In this document: positions 10,600 through 21,776 of the stretch, one piece after another | How positions within the stretch are numbered: position 1 is the stretch's first letter | How the letters are laid out: the number at the start of each line of letters is the position of its first letter | NCBI GenBank assembly: GCA_038277395.1 | Contig: CM076191.1 | Coordinates: 98,629,588-98,693,587 of the forward strand | DNA from: Dryocosmus kuriphilus | Taxonomy: Eukaryota > Arthropoda > Insecta > Hymenoptera > Cynipidae | DNA length: 64,000 bases | Direction of reading: 5' to 3' | Position numbers and translations under genes: made by a program | The notes under the pieces: model-generated | The model's input: the letters and a program-made list of their open reading frames with translations, nothing else | The model's database searches: none | What the model was told of the DNA's origin: nothing

Positions 10600-10752
10600 C
10601 GGCGCAAAAAAATTATGAATCGATACGCAACCTCAGTATTTCTGGAGCATCAATACGAAAGTTGAAAATGCATCTCAGTAACGCCAAACTCAATATTAGA
10701 AACTCTTCTAATGCTGCATATTGCGTGGCGATTCATGACGACCTTGCGCACA
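10600..10752. repeat. Imperfect inverted repeat
   Basis: Segments near 10,600-10,640 (GCGCAAAAAAATTATGAATC) and 10,712-10,752 (GCGATTCATGACGACCTTGCGC) are approximate reverse complements around a ~70-bp loop. It may be a degraded MITE. Confidence 0.4.
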
Positions 10753-10804
10753 TAAAGGCCCAGGCACAAACAATACTGACCCATGGCTAATGGCCTCAAA
10801 GGAA

Positions 10805-11240
10805 TTCGAATATTTTCGCATCTTTTGGACTTTAAAATACTTTTAACATTTTTCGACTTAGAATATTTTCGAGCCGTTTCGACTCTAAAATATTTTCAAC
10901 CGTTTTGACTTAGAATATTTTCGCATCTTTTGGACTTTTAAATACTTAACATTTTTCGACTTAGAATATTTTCCGAATCTGTGGGGCTTTAAAATATTTT
11001 CAACATTTGCTTCTGACTCGGACTACTTTCGAGTACCGGACTTATAGACTTAGCATATTTTCAACTCCGAATATTTTTTACGTCAGACATGTTCGACTTA
11101 GGTTAATTTTACTGTTACCTTGCGACTTTGACTATTTTAAACTGTCACTTTTTTTTTCTCGACTTAGAATTTTTCAACCTGTCACATTTTGTGGATTTAG
11201 AAGATTTTCCACCTGGCACTTTTTGGGACTCAGAAAAATC
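10805..11240 (+). repeat. Degenerate TATTTTCGACTTAGAA repeat tract
   Basis: A phrase of the type GACTTAGAATATTTTC or CTTTAAAATATTTTCAAC recurs every 25-35 bp, and a longer ~110-bp block (GCATCTTTTGGACTTTxAAA) appears twice at about 10,818 and 10,923. No gene is seen. It is probably expanded from a short motif inside the surrounding element. Confidence 0.6.
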
Positions 11241-11560
11241 TTCCAGTCGTCAATTTTTTTCCGAATATTATTGTTAGATTATAATTATTATAGATTATCA
11301 TTATTAGTATATTACGATTAAACATTTTTTTTTTTTTTTTTTTTTCTTCCCTCTGTCACTATCAATATTATTACTCTTCTCACGACTATTACTATTGCTA
11401 CTATTAGGTTCGGATTAATACCTCGTTTTTATTAGGAAAAAGGATTACGATTACCACCACTGATCGCGTTATTATTATGACGATTCTTATTAGATACTAT
11501 TACTGCGGCTACGATATCGCCTGACTACTATAATAGCTTAAAATCTAAGAACACTATGTA
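11241..11560. other. AT-rich spacer with T tract
   Basis: Low-complexity ATTATTA-type sequence with a run of about 20 T near 11,326-11,345. Nothing else is recognised. Confidence 0.5.
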
Positions 11561-12769
11561 CCGTGGAGGAGCGTGAAGGCAAAGCAGGCGACGAGTAAGT
11601 AAAAGTAAGACTCACCTCGAATTACGCGATGGTCCGCTCTCGCCAAAAAATCGAGAGTAGGAATCTCATAGTCGTGTCGACGGCGCGAGTGGGAGGCATC
11701 TCGGGCCCTTTCCATAAATATCGGCCGTTTTCCGATACTCGAGATCAGCCAACGAAAGTAAACAGCGAGAGCGTCATCCGCTCTAACTCTCTCTGTTTCG
11801 CCTCTCGGATACGCTGCCTGCCTGCCCGACGGCTACTTCCCGGACGTCTCTCTCTCGCCGCTTTAACGTGGAAGTTGGGAAGCAAAGAACCTAGAAGCTG
11901 AATCGTGGAGGAACTTCATTTGGAGTATACGTCCCAACGCTACCCATCTGTCCTTTTTAGGGCACAACTAATTCTTGTTCCCCTTTCCCCCTCTCCTTAT
12001 TCCCAATTTTATTTTTTTGGTATTTCTTGAGAATATTTTGTTGCTGTTGTTGAACGAGCCTGGGGGTAGCCACAAGGTACCTCGTGGTCTGAGTGCTTTC
12101 TGACGCCATTCGGTTAGCCCCCCCCACCCCGGGACGCATTATCGCAGTGCTCAGAAAGCCTCTAGGGATTTATCCCAAAAATTGTTGAACGAGCCACGGG
12201 GTAGCCACAAGGTACCTCGTGGTCTGAGTGCCTGGCCCGCTACTTCTCGTCGGTTCCAGACGGAGGGTTTCCACCGCTATTCGAGGTGCCTTACGAGCCT
12301 CCGGTGGGGAAGCTCTCGTACGAGACCGCTTCTTGCGCAGGGAGCAGTTGCTCCATTGACTGCCTGATGTCCGCTGTGTGGTTCGCCCGGTGGAAATAGA
12401 GGAAGACCGGGAGGCCGATAACTTGGGACAACGACTAGCTCTGCCCCCCCCCCCCCCCCCCCAACTCTTTGACGATTGCCCACGATGGATGGCCACCAAC
12501 TGTAGAAACTACTACTCCACGGGGACATAGGACGGACATACCAACCTACGACCAGACAGATTCCAGTCCCCACCAACACGCGACAATTAGACGCCTACAT
12601 GGCCAAAGACAAAATTAACCCTTCCTCCACCCCCTTCCCTAAATACACTCCTACCTACCCCGTCAACCCTCGAAGACCGCCCTCGTTCTTAAAAGCCCCA
12701 TCCCTCCCTCCTACCTCCTCCCCTCACCTCGGCCCTTTTAAGAGCCACCAACTGTTTTAAGGAAGGTTT
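11561..12769. other. GC-richer block of unknown origin
   Basis: Base composition is higher in G+C than the surroundings. A 90-codon plus frame (11,629-11,901) and overlapping minus frames (12,170-12,579) match nothing I know. A 50-bp direct repeat is present at 12,047-12,096 and 12,182-12,231, containing GTAGCCACAAGGTACCTCGT. A C19 run is at 12,444-12,462. The CATAAATATCGGCC stretch at 11,714 looks like a core-promoter/LTR-like segment, but no LTR pair is visible. It may be a retroelement fragment captured in the foldback element; this is a guess. Confidence 0.35.
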
Positions 12770-13183
12770 GATTCAGTGACCACGAAAACCCTTTATTGCA
12801 TACCCAACTCGTACTTTTATGACATAAAATGATTTTTACACTTTTCAGCGTCCATCTTGGATTCGCCATCTTGGTATTTTCGTAAAATAATCCAAATTTG
12901 TAATCAGCAACCATGAAAACCCTTTAGTGCATACCGAACTTGTACTTTTATGACATAAAATAATTTTGACACTTTTCAGCGTCCATCTTGGAATCGCCAT
13001 CTTGGAATTTTCTTAAAATAATACAAAATTCAGCAGTTTTTTTCTTGTGGCGGCCATTGTTGGTCCGCCATTTTGAAAATCATAAAGTACCATACGGCAC
13101 TAAAAACTAGACGCTTCAACGAAAATTTTAAGCCCTATAGGGTTCATTTATCTCAAAAGTTGAAGTTTGAGGGGGGGGGGGGG

Positions 13184-14104
13184 CTGATTTCACGGAGAAT
13201 GGCCCATATATAAATATAATCTTCAATTTTCTGAAGTTTTAAAATTAATATTTTATTATATTTTGTCTTTTTGAGTTTTGAAACTATAATTTCTAGGAAG
13301 TGCAATTTACCCACACTGTAAAAAATGTCCTGAATTTTTCGAACAAACTTGTGGGTGAAATTCACAACTTTAGGTAGACAAAATTATTTTCACAAAAAAA
13401 AATGGGAAGTTTTCCTAATAGTTTAAACGGTTTTTAACTTTTAATTTAATTATTTCTCACTGCATATTTGGGAAATTTGACACACAGATTTAGGTATAAG
13501 AAATTTTCACACTATTTGGGATATTTATCGATTTCAGGAGTAATTTTCCTAACCATGTTCTACGAAACGTTCCCAATGCTGGTTGGGAAAAAATTATTTT
13601 TTCATAAAAATAAGAAATTTTCGTAATACATATTTTGAAAATGTTTCATTTTTACAAAGAATGTTTCTCCTGTTTTCAGAAATAATTTGGCAAATGAGGT
13701 AGTGAACACAAAAATTTTAAAATATTCTAGAAACCTTTCCACTTTAAGAGTAATTTTACCAATTCGATAGAAGAAATAATTCCTAATTAATTATTAAATT
13801 TCTCTAGAATTAGAGGGAAGCATTTTTGGAAAATGATTTGCTGCCACTTTTTATTGGCCGTGGCTAGTTGTCCAGCTTTTTTGCACGAATAGCGAAAATC
13901 TTGCAAACCTGATTACCGGCATTCCACGGGGGAGGGGGAGGTGCCCTGTGGTATTCATAAGAAAAGCTGAATGAATAGACACTCCATTTTTTATTTTAAT
14001 AAATTTTATGGAAAAAATTGTCAATTTTCAGTCTCAAATTAGAAACATAACATTTTTTGTGATTTGAAAATTCTAAGAAATGTTAATTGTTAATATTTAT
14101 CCGA
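13184..14104. other. AT-rich spacer, nothing recognised
   Basis: No gene, RNA or ordered repeat is visible on either strand. Only AT-rich text with short poly-A/T runs is present. Confidence 0.4.
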
Positions 14105-14241
14105 GATTATTATTATTATTATTAACATTATTATACCACAAAGCCGTTTCCCTTTCGGGATAAGAGCAAACTCTCTCGGTTCTAGCCTCGTTACATTTCC
14201 AGGGATTACGAAAGGGCCCCGCACCAAATATACAGTAAATT
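14105..14241 (-). mobile_element. Possible non-LTR/SINE 3' tail
   Basis: On the minus strand the text reads CCGAAAGGGAAACGGCTTTG, then a short link and an (AAT)n tail. That resembles 3' ends of TAA-tailed LINEs or their derived SINEs in insects. It is short and lacks a protein, so the call is tentative. It abuts the left end of the large foldback element. Confidence 0.4.
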
Positions 14242-14590
14242 GCCTTATGATACAAAATTCGAAATATTTTTTTTTTTTGTATTTTCGAATCTACAAACTA
14301 AAAATTCGAAAGAAGAAACTAAGAAAAATGGACAGTTTTTAGACGAACGCTTGTCAAAGTTTCAATTTTTACATGTATTTTAATGGAAAAATGCTTATTT
14401 TAGTGAAATGTTTTTTTTTCTCAAAACCTCTATGATAGATTTGGCTAAAAGTTTTACACTTTGACGCTCAGACTTACCGAAACAAAAGGTTCATACCCAG
14501 GAACTAAAAAGATTAACGATTTTTTAGGTATACAGCATGTTTTGGGGGTGTTTTCATACCTTAAACGTCCAAGTATGGAAATCATCATTT

Positions 14591-15000
14591 CTTAGTAACT
14601 AAAATCACTAGAGATTTTTATTCAACTGCTACGGTAAGAAACCACTTTCAAATAAGTACAGGAAGCGTGCAGAGCAAGAATATGTCTTTGAACTAATTTT
14701 AGGGGATGTTTTAACATCCCTTAACATTGAAGCCAGGAAAATGGCATTCCTTAGTGATCAAAAACACAGGAGATGTTCTGATTAAAATATCAGGGTGGGA
14801 AATGACTTCAAAATAAGTACAAAATATGTTTACTTACTACGATATATTTCTGAATTTACTTCGAGGATTGTTCTATTATCCCTTGAACACTGAATCCGGA
14901 ATATCGACATTTCTTAATAACTAAAATCACACAAAGTTTTCTGATTATTCTATGACGACAGGAAATCATATTAAACGAAGTAGGGAAGGTGTAGACGAAA
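14591..15000 (+). repeat. ~160-bp subrepeats in the outer arm
   Basis: Units start near 14,591, 14,750 and 14,913 with CTTAGTAACTAAAATCAC or close variants and share AAATAAGTACA and an inverted AGGGATGTT type core. Mirrored units are in the right arm at 19.7-20.0 and 21.2-21.4 kb. Confidence 0.65.
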
Positions 15001-15109
15001 AGGTTTAACATCGTTTAAATATGAAAGAAAGGAAGTCCTTATTTATAGGTAAGTCATTATTATTATTTTTATTATTTAAAAGTAAGTAAACTACACTTAG
15101 ATCTTCGCT

Positions 15110-15660
15110 TTACACAAGTTAAAGCAGGTTTGCACACGTTGGTGCAAGTTCGTGTTTATGAATATTTGAACTACCCGTGTAAAAATATTCTTACAATTTA
15201 TTGGTACAGCTTGGAACAAGTTACAGTAGGTTTGCAAAGATTGGTGCATGTTTGTGTTTATGAATATTTGAAATTCCCATGTAAAAATACTCTTGCAACT
15301 TATTGGTACAGGTTGGAGCAAGTTACAGCAGGTTTGCACAGGTTGGTGCATGTTCGTGTTTATGAATATTTGAACTTCCCGTGTAAAAATATTCTAATCA
15401 CTTATTAGTACAGGTTGGAACAATATTTAAACTTTTCCGTGCAAAAATATTCTTAGAACAAGTTACAGCAGGTTTGCACAGGTTGGTGCAAGTTCGTGTT
15501 TATGAATATTTGAACTTCCCGTGTAAAAATATTCTAATAACTTATTGGTACAAGTTGGAACAATATTTAAACTTTTCCGTGTAAAAATATTCTTAGAACT
15601 TATTGATACAGCTTAGAACAAGTTACAGCAGGTTTGCACAGGTTGGTACAAGTTCATGCA
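15110..15660 (+). repeat. Inner-arm tandem repeat, ~102-bp base unit
   Basis: GGTTTGCACAGGTTGGTGCA-type cores occur at 15,127, 15,229, 15,331, 15,471 and 15,631, each followed by GTTTATGAATATTTGAAC and a GTGTAAAAATATTCT stretch. Spacing is 102, 102, 140 and 160 bp. Inverted copies at 15,960-16,140 form the other side of the hairpin. Confidence 0.8.
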
Positions 15661-15959
15661 TATTTGAACCAATTATTATTATTTATTTTCTTACATATTA
15701 TGAGTTTATTTATATTTCAATTATTACTATCATTATTATCGTTTAAATGTAAGTGCACTTGACTTATATTTTTTGTCATCATATTTTCGTATTTGGAAAA
15801 GCACGGTGTGAATTATTTTGGGTTATTTTCTCCCTTAATTTTGACGTCACTTATGAGAATGAAAATTGATACATAGCTCATACGTACATATACACATATA
15901 TATGCATATGATCTGCTCATGACATAAATCTGCCTTATAATATTTTGATTTCTCTCGTT
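15661..15959. other. AT-rich loop of the foldback
   Basis: This 300-bp stretch separates the inner inverted repeats. It includes (TATA)-rich text near 15,890-15,905. No gene is seen. Confidence 0.5.
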
Positions 15960-16167
15960 TGGTACAAATTAGAACAAGTTGGTGCAAGTTCATGTTTATG
16001 AACTTGCACCAACCTGTGCAAACCTACTGTAACTTGTTCCAACCTGAACCAATAAGTTGCAGGAGTATTTTTACACAGGAAGTTCAAATATTCATAAACA
16101 CAACTTGCACCAACGTGTGCAAACCTGCTCTAACTTGTAAAGCGAAGATGTAAGTATAGTTTACTTA

Positions 16168-19100
16168 TTTTTTTCGGATGGGGCCTTTGACCAGGCCACC
16201 GGGCGCGTCCTTAGGTTGCGGATAGAGGAGTCCTGTACCAAGGAATTCTGCTGAATATGGCTACAAAGTTAAATAAGCAGTCGCGGACAATGGTCCAGGG
16301 ATGGTCCCGAAGGAATAACCCCCAAGTCATGGGTGTGAACTGCCGTGCTTAAGGCTGCATGGCACCAGGGATTTGGTGTCATAAACGGTGTCTCTAGGAT
16401 ACAGGGTCGCCTCCTAGAGTATTTAGACCTTACCCTCGCATGCGAGGCTCTGCGGGGGCGGACCTCCCTTTCCCTAGCTAACAAAAACCCTTATGAAAAA
16501 TTTTAAGAACTTTATTAAGCGGTGGTCGCTACCCGAAGATCGTCTGGTCCCCCCTAATAACACCGATGGGGGTGTAAATATTCGGGATGACAACGGCGAG
16601 TTGCGTGATGGACAGGCAACTCGGTCCATGTCACCCGAAGAAAATTCTGTCCAGCCAGAACATCGGCAAAAGGCGACAGGTGCCATGTCACCAGGCACAA
16701 CTGCTGATGATGCTTCGGGCGATACTGAACGTCCGACCACTTCAGCAGGAATGTCGCAGCAGCGCATCAACTTTCAACCTCAGCATGATGAGTATTTGAT
16801 CCGCTGCAAATTTGACAATGAGTTAGGTGCGACCACTGCTTCACAGGACGGGATAGCCTTTCGCCGAAAATTTGTGGCGAGATTTCCGGAATTACCGACA
16901 GTAACAGGAGATGACCTTAGTCGGAGAACACTTTTGATAACTCAGGAGAATCTCCTGCACAGAAGAACCATCAGCCGAATAAGATCTGAGGTTGAAACCG
17001 CACTCCAACAACAACAGGTGGGTACACAGACCAGAAAGCGGATATCATGGAAAACCATGAATAAGGATGTGGTCAGATGTCACTTTGAAGCTTTTTTCGG
17101 CGGGGGGGTTGTGACGTATGAGCAACATCGTCTCTTCATAGACCTTCATCCGGATTTGGCTTCGAGGGTGACCCCCCAACATCTAGCTGACCAATTCCGC
17201 TCAATTGAGCGTCGTAAGCTCCTTTCGTGGTCGAAATTGAAAATATCAAGAGGCGAGTGCAACAACAACTTGCGCTCCCCGAAATGAGCCCCATGGAGGC
17301 GGTCGAGCGGGAGATTCTGCCTGAAATACAAGACGCTACAAATGGCCAGGAGCTTGACCCGGGGGATGTGGAACGAAGACTGTCACATAGTCGTCAGTCT
17401 TTAGGGCTTCACCCCGCGGACCAGGCCCTTGCGGACCCGATTGAAGAGCTCAATGAGGAGAGCTTGCGTCTTTTAGGGTACTTCACTGATGCCATCATAG
17501 AGTTTACGGAACAGGAACCATCCAAAAGGAGTGGTCTTCCAAAATTTAGGATTAACAACGACCTTCTCCGGTTAGTTGGCAGCTTAAACAACCATATATT
17601 GCCTCTGTTCCTGCGTCAAGACATGAGCTTACAGCAGTTGCAGACTATTGCATATTGCGCTGCCGTCGCGTGTGCCAGGGGGTTGAGCATCAAAATCAAG
17701 CCTAGGGGAAATAACACCTACTTCCCCAGGAGTAAGTCAGATCCTCCGAGGAAGTTTAGGCTTCAAAACGAAGTCAGCAAAATAAGAGCTAAACTTGGTC
17801 GGTTGTACCAATTTAGAAAGGGCAATCGGGCACAGAAACTGACTCGCCACGTGGAGGAAATCCTTCGTCCACTTAACATCAATCCAAGAATATCTAAAGA
17901 TCTGGACGAAGTAATTGACTACTTTAGACAAAGGCTCATGGTCCTGTCAGCAAGTCTGCGACAACTTTCTGATGGGGAAATCAATAATGCCAGTGAACCC
18001 CCAAGTGCTGAGGAGATGGCTGGATATTGGTCAGGTATCTGGGGTAATCATGTGTCAAGTGATCTGGACACGCCGTGGCTTGACCTCGAAAAGGACAGAG
18101 TTTCAGAACTGCCTGCGATGGATGATCTATCACAGCTTCTGAGGTAACTCGCATCCTAAAGAGGGCAAAGAACTGGAAGGCGGCTGGTCCGGACGGGGTG
18201 CACAGTTTCTGGTACAAGTATCTGGTGGCTTTGCACCCGCCCTTGACTATCCTGACAGACCACCTTGTCAGGCATAATCGACCAGACGTCCTCTGGTGGA
18301 ACAAACATGAGGAACATTTCAGAATTATTGACATTAGTGTTCCCTTAAACCACAATATACAACTTCGATACACTGAGAAGATCCAGAAGTATGCGGAGTT
18401 GCGGCAGGAGATCGTGGCCGTGTGGAGGGTGAAGAAGGTCACCCTTCACCCGGTAGTAATCTCCTCCACAGGGAACGTTCACGTGAGATGCATCCAGCAC
18501 TTGGAAGACCTGGGAGCTGGGAAATTTTTACATCTTATACAGAAGGCGATATTGCTTAACACCTGCCGCATCGTCCGGAGTTTTATGGGCGTTACCAACG
18601 ATAGCGGCTAATCGTCTTCTGTAAAAAAGGCTATCCCACGTACACTGTAAATGTTGACAACCCCACGTTATGCATTTTTAATATTTTTAAAAAATTTTTT
18701 GACAGAGTTTTATTTAGTTTTATTATAATGTCTTGTGACTTTTATTTGTTTTTGTTATAACTTGTCATTATTGTTATTATTATGTTCGCTATCGTGTCGT
18801 GTATGTGCGTGTACGTTTGTGAAGTTGTGTGTGTTGTCCACCGCTCGAAATATTAATATATTAATTGAGTCGTTTGTCTCAGATGCCGGTTTAAAAAATC
18901 TTGATGAATGCTCTGGTTTCCATTCCCAGGTATGTCTGTGACTTTCTTTCTCTCGCTATCTCTCTCTTTGGGGAGTGCTTTTGCCCCCTTGGCACCTGGG
19001 ATAAGCAATATCGCTTGAAATTTATAACATTAAAAAAGAATTGAGGACAAATGTCTCTGATAATGTTGCCTGTAAGGGAGCATTGTTCGTTTAAAAAAAA

Positions 19101-19397
19101 AAAGAAACAAGCAATGGTTCTTCGGGCGTCTGTTTGAGACATTTGTGAATTTCCTCAATTCAGAAAAACACCTCATACTTCAGGCATCACTTTACGCCTG
19201 AGCAAAAGCTGCGATGCTTCATGGTCCAAAGCAGGATTATTTTAATTATTTAACGAATGCGGAAGCAGAATAATTTTTGAAACCGCATCTGACACAAACG
19301 AATCTACTAAGCACTTGCCGCGTTCGCGACCGTGTTTGGTAGCGAAGTACCGGGTCATGAGTACCTGTGGGAGGAGGTGGGCCCATAATAATAATAA
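16168..19397 (+). mobile_element. R2/R4-like non-LTR retrotransposon, internally deleted
   Basis: The insertion is bounded by TTTACTTA at 16,160-16,167 and again at 19,398-19,405, while the intact left arm of the host foldback has the site once (inverted, near 15,080). That is a target-site duplication of about 8 bp. The 5' UTR (16,175-16,492) is GC-rich, the single damaged ORF runs 16,493-18,611, and the 3' UTR ends GGAGGAGGTGGGCCC followed by an (ATA)n tail. A C-terminal R-PD-x14-D motif marks the restriction-like endonuclease of R2/R4-type elements. A ~30-bp inverted repeat, about 18,869-18,900 against 19,270-19,305, lies in the 3' UTR. Confidence 0.75.
16493..18611 (+). pseudogene. Non-LTR ORF with RT core deleted, endonuclease end kept
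   Basis: The intact protein would nick the target and reverse-transcribe element RNA. Three frames make up one damaged ORF: 16,493-17,287, 17,227-18,147 and 18,141-18,611, with frameshifts near 17,220 and 18,135. The N-terminal segment is polar (MSPEENSVQPEHRQKATG) and unrecognised. RILKRAKNWKAAGPDGVHSF marks the entry to the reverse-transcriptase domain, but within ~20 residues the text jumps to HLVRHNRPDVLWWNKHEEHF. The polymerase core with its catalytic motifs is therefore missing, and the junction lies near 18,250. The C-terminal part has RPD then 14 residues then D (IIDISVP), followed by EKIQKYAELRQEI and ILLNTCRIVRS, as in restriction-like endonuclease ends of R2/R4-class elements. The N-terminal domain carries no visible zinc finger. 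Inactive by itself. Confidence 0.75.
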
Positions 19398-19990
19398 TTT
19401 ACTTAGAAATAACGACTTCTTTCCTTTCATATTTAAACGATGTCAAACCAACAATCAATACACTCTCCCATAGCTTCTTATCTTTATTATAGTATCTATA
19501 ACTTAGGATGATTAAACTACCCTGACAATAAATTCTAATGCAAATCGTGCTAAAAGACGCTTTCTGTGTATGTTTTAAAGTTATTTTGTTAACCTGATAT
19601 TAATACACAAAATATTTGGTGATTTATCCCTTACGAAATGTTAATTTACCTGCTTCTCTAATTAAGGGAGGATTAAACCACCCTTTACAAAAATTTGAAG
19701 ACATATCCTTGTCGTCTACACCTTCCCTACTTAGTTTAATATGATTTCCTTTCCTCATAGATTAAACAAAAAACTTTGTATAATTTTACTTATTAAAAAA
19801 TGTCAATATTCCGGATTCAATGTTCAAGGGATAATAAAACAACCCTTAAAGTAAATTCAGAAATATATCATAGTAAGTAAACGCATATTGTACTTATTTT
19901 GAAATCACTTCCCACCCTGATATTTTAATCAGAACATCTCCTGTGTTTTTGATCACTAAGGAATGCCATTTTCCTGGCTTCAATGTTTAA

Positions 19991-21244
19991 GGCTGTTGGC
20001 CGAGGTATCGAAAAATTGGTTAGAAATGTGATGTCGCTCAAATTCCCATTGAATTCCATCTGTTTTCGTATATACTACTTATGTATTTTATACAGACACT
20101 TTGCAAAAAGATTTCCTCAATCCGGAAGGGGTGCACGGTTGTATGAGGTGCGGTTGGTAGACAGTTTTACGAAAAAAGTAAAAATATCTGTGCTAAAATA
20201 CGATAATGGAAAAGTCTTTAAATGCGCGAAGTATAGAAAGAGTTCCAATAGTTAGAAGGAGAAAGCAATACCAGAGTAGTACTTGCAACCTGTAAATGAT
20301 TACGTTAGGGACTGGAGACGCACTGCAACTGCATTCGCGGCAACACTTTTCTTTTCAACGAATTTCCCATTGTGCGCAATTCAACCATATTCCATGTGAA
20401 AAACATTAAAAGTACAAAAATAGTTGTATGCAACAAGTGGGGTTATGACAGAATTTGATAAGTGACAGCGCTCGTCGCGCCAACGACAGCTGCCAAAATG
20501 CTGTTGGTAATGTCGCACGAGACGGCGGGAATTTCAAATTCGAAATACAATAGTATGGTGTAAGTGTCAATGTAATATTGTTATCTTGTGCAGAAATATA
20601 ATTTAAAAATGTCGCTTTGAAGTATTGTTCAATATTAAATTATATTTCTGCACAAGATAACAATATTACATTGACATTTACACCATAAATTTGTATTTCA
20701 AATTTGAAATTCCCGCCATCGCGTGCGACATTACCAACAGCATTTTGGTAGCTGTGGTTCGCGCGACGAGCGCTGTCACCTCTCAATTCTGTCATAACCC
20801 CACTTGTTGCATACAATTATTTTTGTACATTTCATGTTTTTCACATGGAATATGGTTGTATTGTGCAAAATGGGAAATTCGATGAAAAGAAAAAAGTGCT
20901 GCCTTGCCGCGAATGCAGTTGCAGTGTCTCTCCAGTCCCTAACATAATCATTTACAGGTTGTAAATACTACTCTGGTATTGCTTTCTCCTTCTAACCATT
21001 GGAACTCTTTCTCTACTTCCCCTCATTTCAACACTTTTCCATTATCGTATTTTAGCAATATTTTTACTTTTTTCGGAAAACTGTCTACCAACCGCACCCC
21101 ATACAACCGTGAACCCCTTCCGGGTTGAGGAAATCTTTTTACAAAGTGTCTGTTTAAAATACGTAAGTAGTATATACGAAAACAGATGGAATTCAATGGG
21201 AATTTGAGCGACATTACAGTTTTTTGACATCTCGGCCAGCAGAC
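19991..21244. mobile_element. 1.25-kb palindromic element at a TTAA site
   Basis: Nearly the whole element is an inverted repeat centred near 20,620. The arms include ATCTTGTGCAGAAATATAAT near the centre and GTTGGCCGAG / CTCGGCCAGC at the ends. TTAA precedes it (19,987-19,990) and follows it (21,245-21,248), and the intact opposite arm of the host element has one TTAA at the matching place (14,721-14,724). Both flanks can also be read as TTAAGG. TTAA targeting is the piggyBac habit, but the ends do not match the CCC start I associate with piggyBac, so the superfamily is open. Short open frames on both strands repeat the same arm and are not genes. Confidence 0.8.
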
Positions 21245-21776
21245 TTAAGGGATGTTAAAGCATCCCCTAAAATATGCACGCTTCCTGTACTTATTTGAAA
21301 TTGGTTTCATACCGTAGCAGTTCAATAAAAATCTATAGTGATTTTAGTTATTAAGAAATGATGATTTCCATACTTGGATGTTTAAGGTATGAAAACATCT
21401 CCAAAAACTGCTGTATACCCAAAAAATCGTTTATCTTTTTAGTTCCTGGGTATGAACCTTTTGTTTAGGTAAGTCTGATCGTCAAAATATAAAACTTTTA
21501 GCCAAATCTATCAGAGGTTTTGAGAAAAAAAAAAAATTCACTAAAATAAGCATTTTCCCATTAAAATACATGTAAAAATTGAAACACTGTCAAGTGCTTG
21601 TCTAAAAACTGTCCATTTTTCTTACTTTTTTGTTTCGAATTTTTAGTATACAGGTTCGAAAATACAAAAAAAAATTATATTTAGAATTTTTTATCATAAG
21701 GCCACTTGCAACAATACAACGAATAGATCAGTAATCATCAATCCGCTCGGCTGATGAACACTCAATTTAAGCACTT

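Larger units (their letters stand above)
9617..13183. mobile_element. 3.6-kb foldback element with repeat-bearing arms
   Basis: The left arm (9,617 to about 10,260) starts with C19 and continues with a segment containing ACTATAGGGCTTAAAATTTT and GTGCCGTATGGTACTTTATG. The right arm (about 12,770-13,183) is its inverse and ends in G13. Each arm holds tandem units of about 130 bp with AAGATGGCGAATCCAA and GAAAAGTGTAAAAA: roughly four on the left and two to three on the right. The interior holds a 260-bp MITE, degenerate repeats and GC-richer sequence without a recognisable transposase. Most likely it is a large non-autonomous DNA element with subrepeat-loaded arms. Superfamily is unknown, and no clear target duplication was found. 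Confidence 0.7.
14242..21702. mobile_element. Large foldback element carrying two nested insertions
   Basis: The left arm (14,242 to about 15,660) and a right arm split into 15,960-16,167, 19,398-19,990 and 21,245-21,702 are inverse copies. The outer ends both read GCCTTATGATA. Near the loop the arms carry tandem units containing CAGGTTTGCACAGGTTGG, and nearer the ends three ~160-bp units. Removing the retrotransposon at 16,168-19,397 and the palindrome at 19,991-21,244 restores a continuous right arm, which shows the order of events: foldback first, then two insertions. Without them the element is about 3.0 kb. The left arm lacks ~245 bp present on the right (around 19,450-19,690) and has its own ~35-bp ATT-rich gain near 15,040-15,080. 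No transposase is encoded. Confidence 0.75.

Noticed and set aside
11629..11901. 90-codon plus frame as a host gene
   Set aside because: No recognisable motif, no splice or codon evidence; kept only as part of an unclassified block.
12170..12579. Overlapping minus-strand frames of 109 and 100 codons
   Set aside because: Gly/Arg-rich translations across a C19 run in GC-rich DNA; no motif.
15097..15408. Cys/His-containing frames on both strands
   Set aside because: They follow the 102-bp tandem repeat and its inverse; no coding signal.
16175..16492. HDV-like ribozyme at the retrotransposon 5' end
   Set aside because: I could not build the double pseudoknot by eye; left as a check rather than a call.
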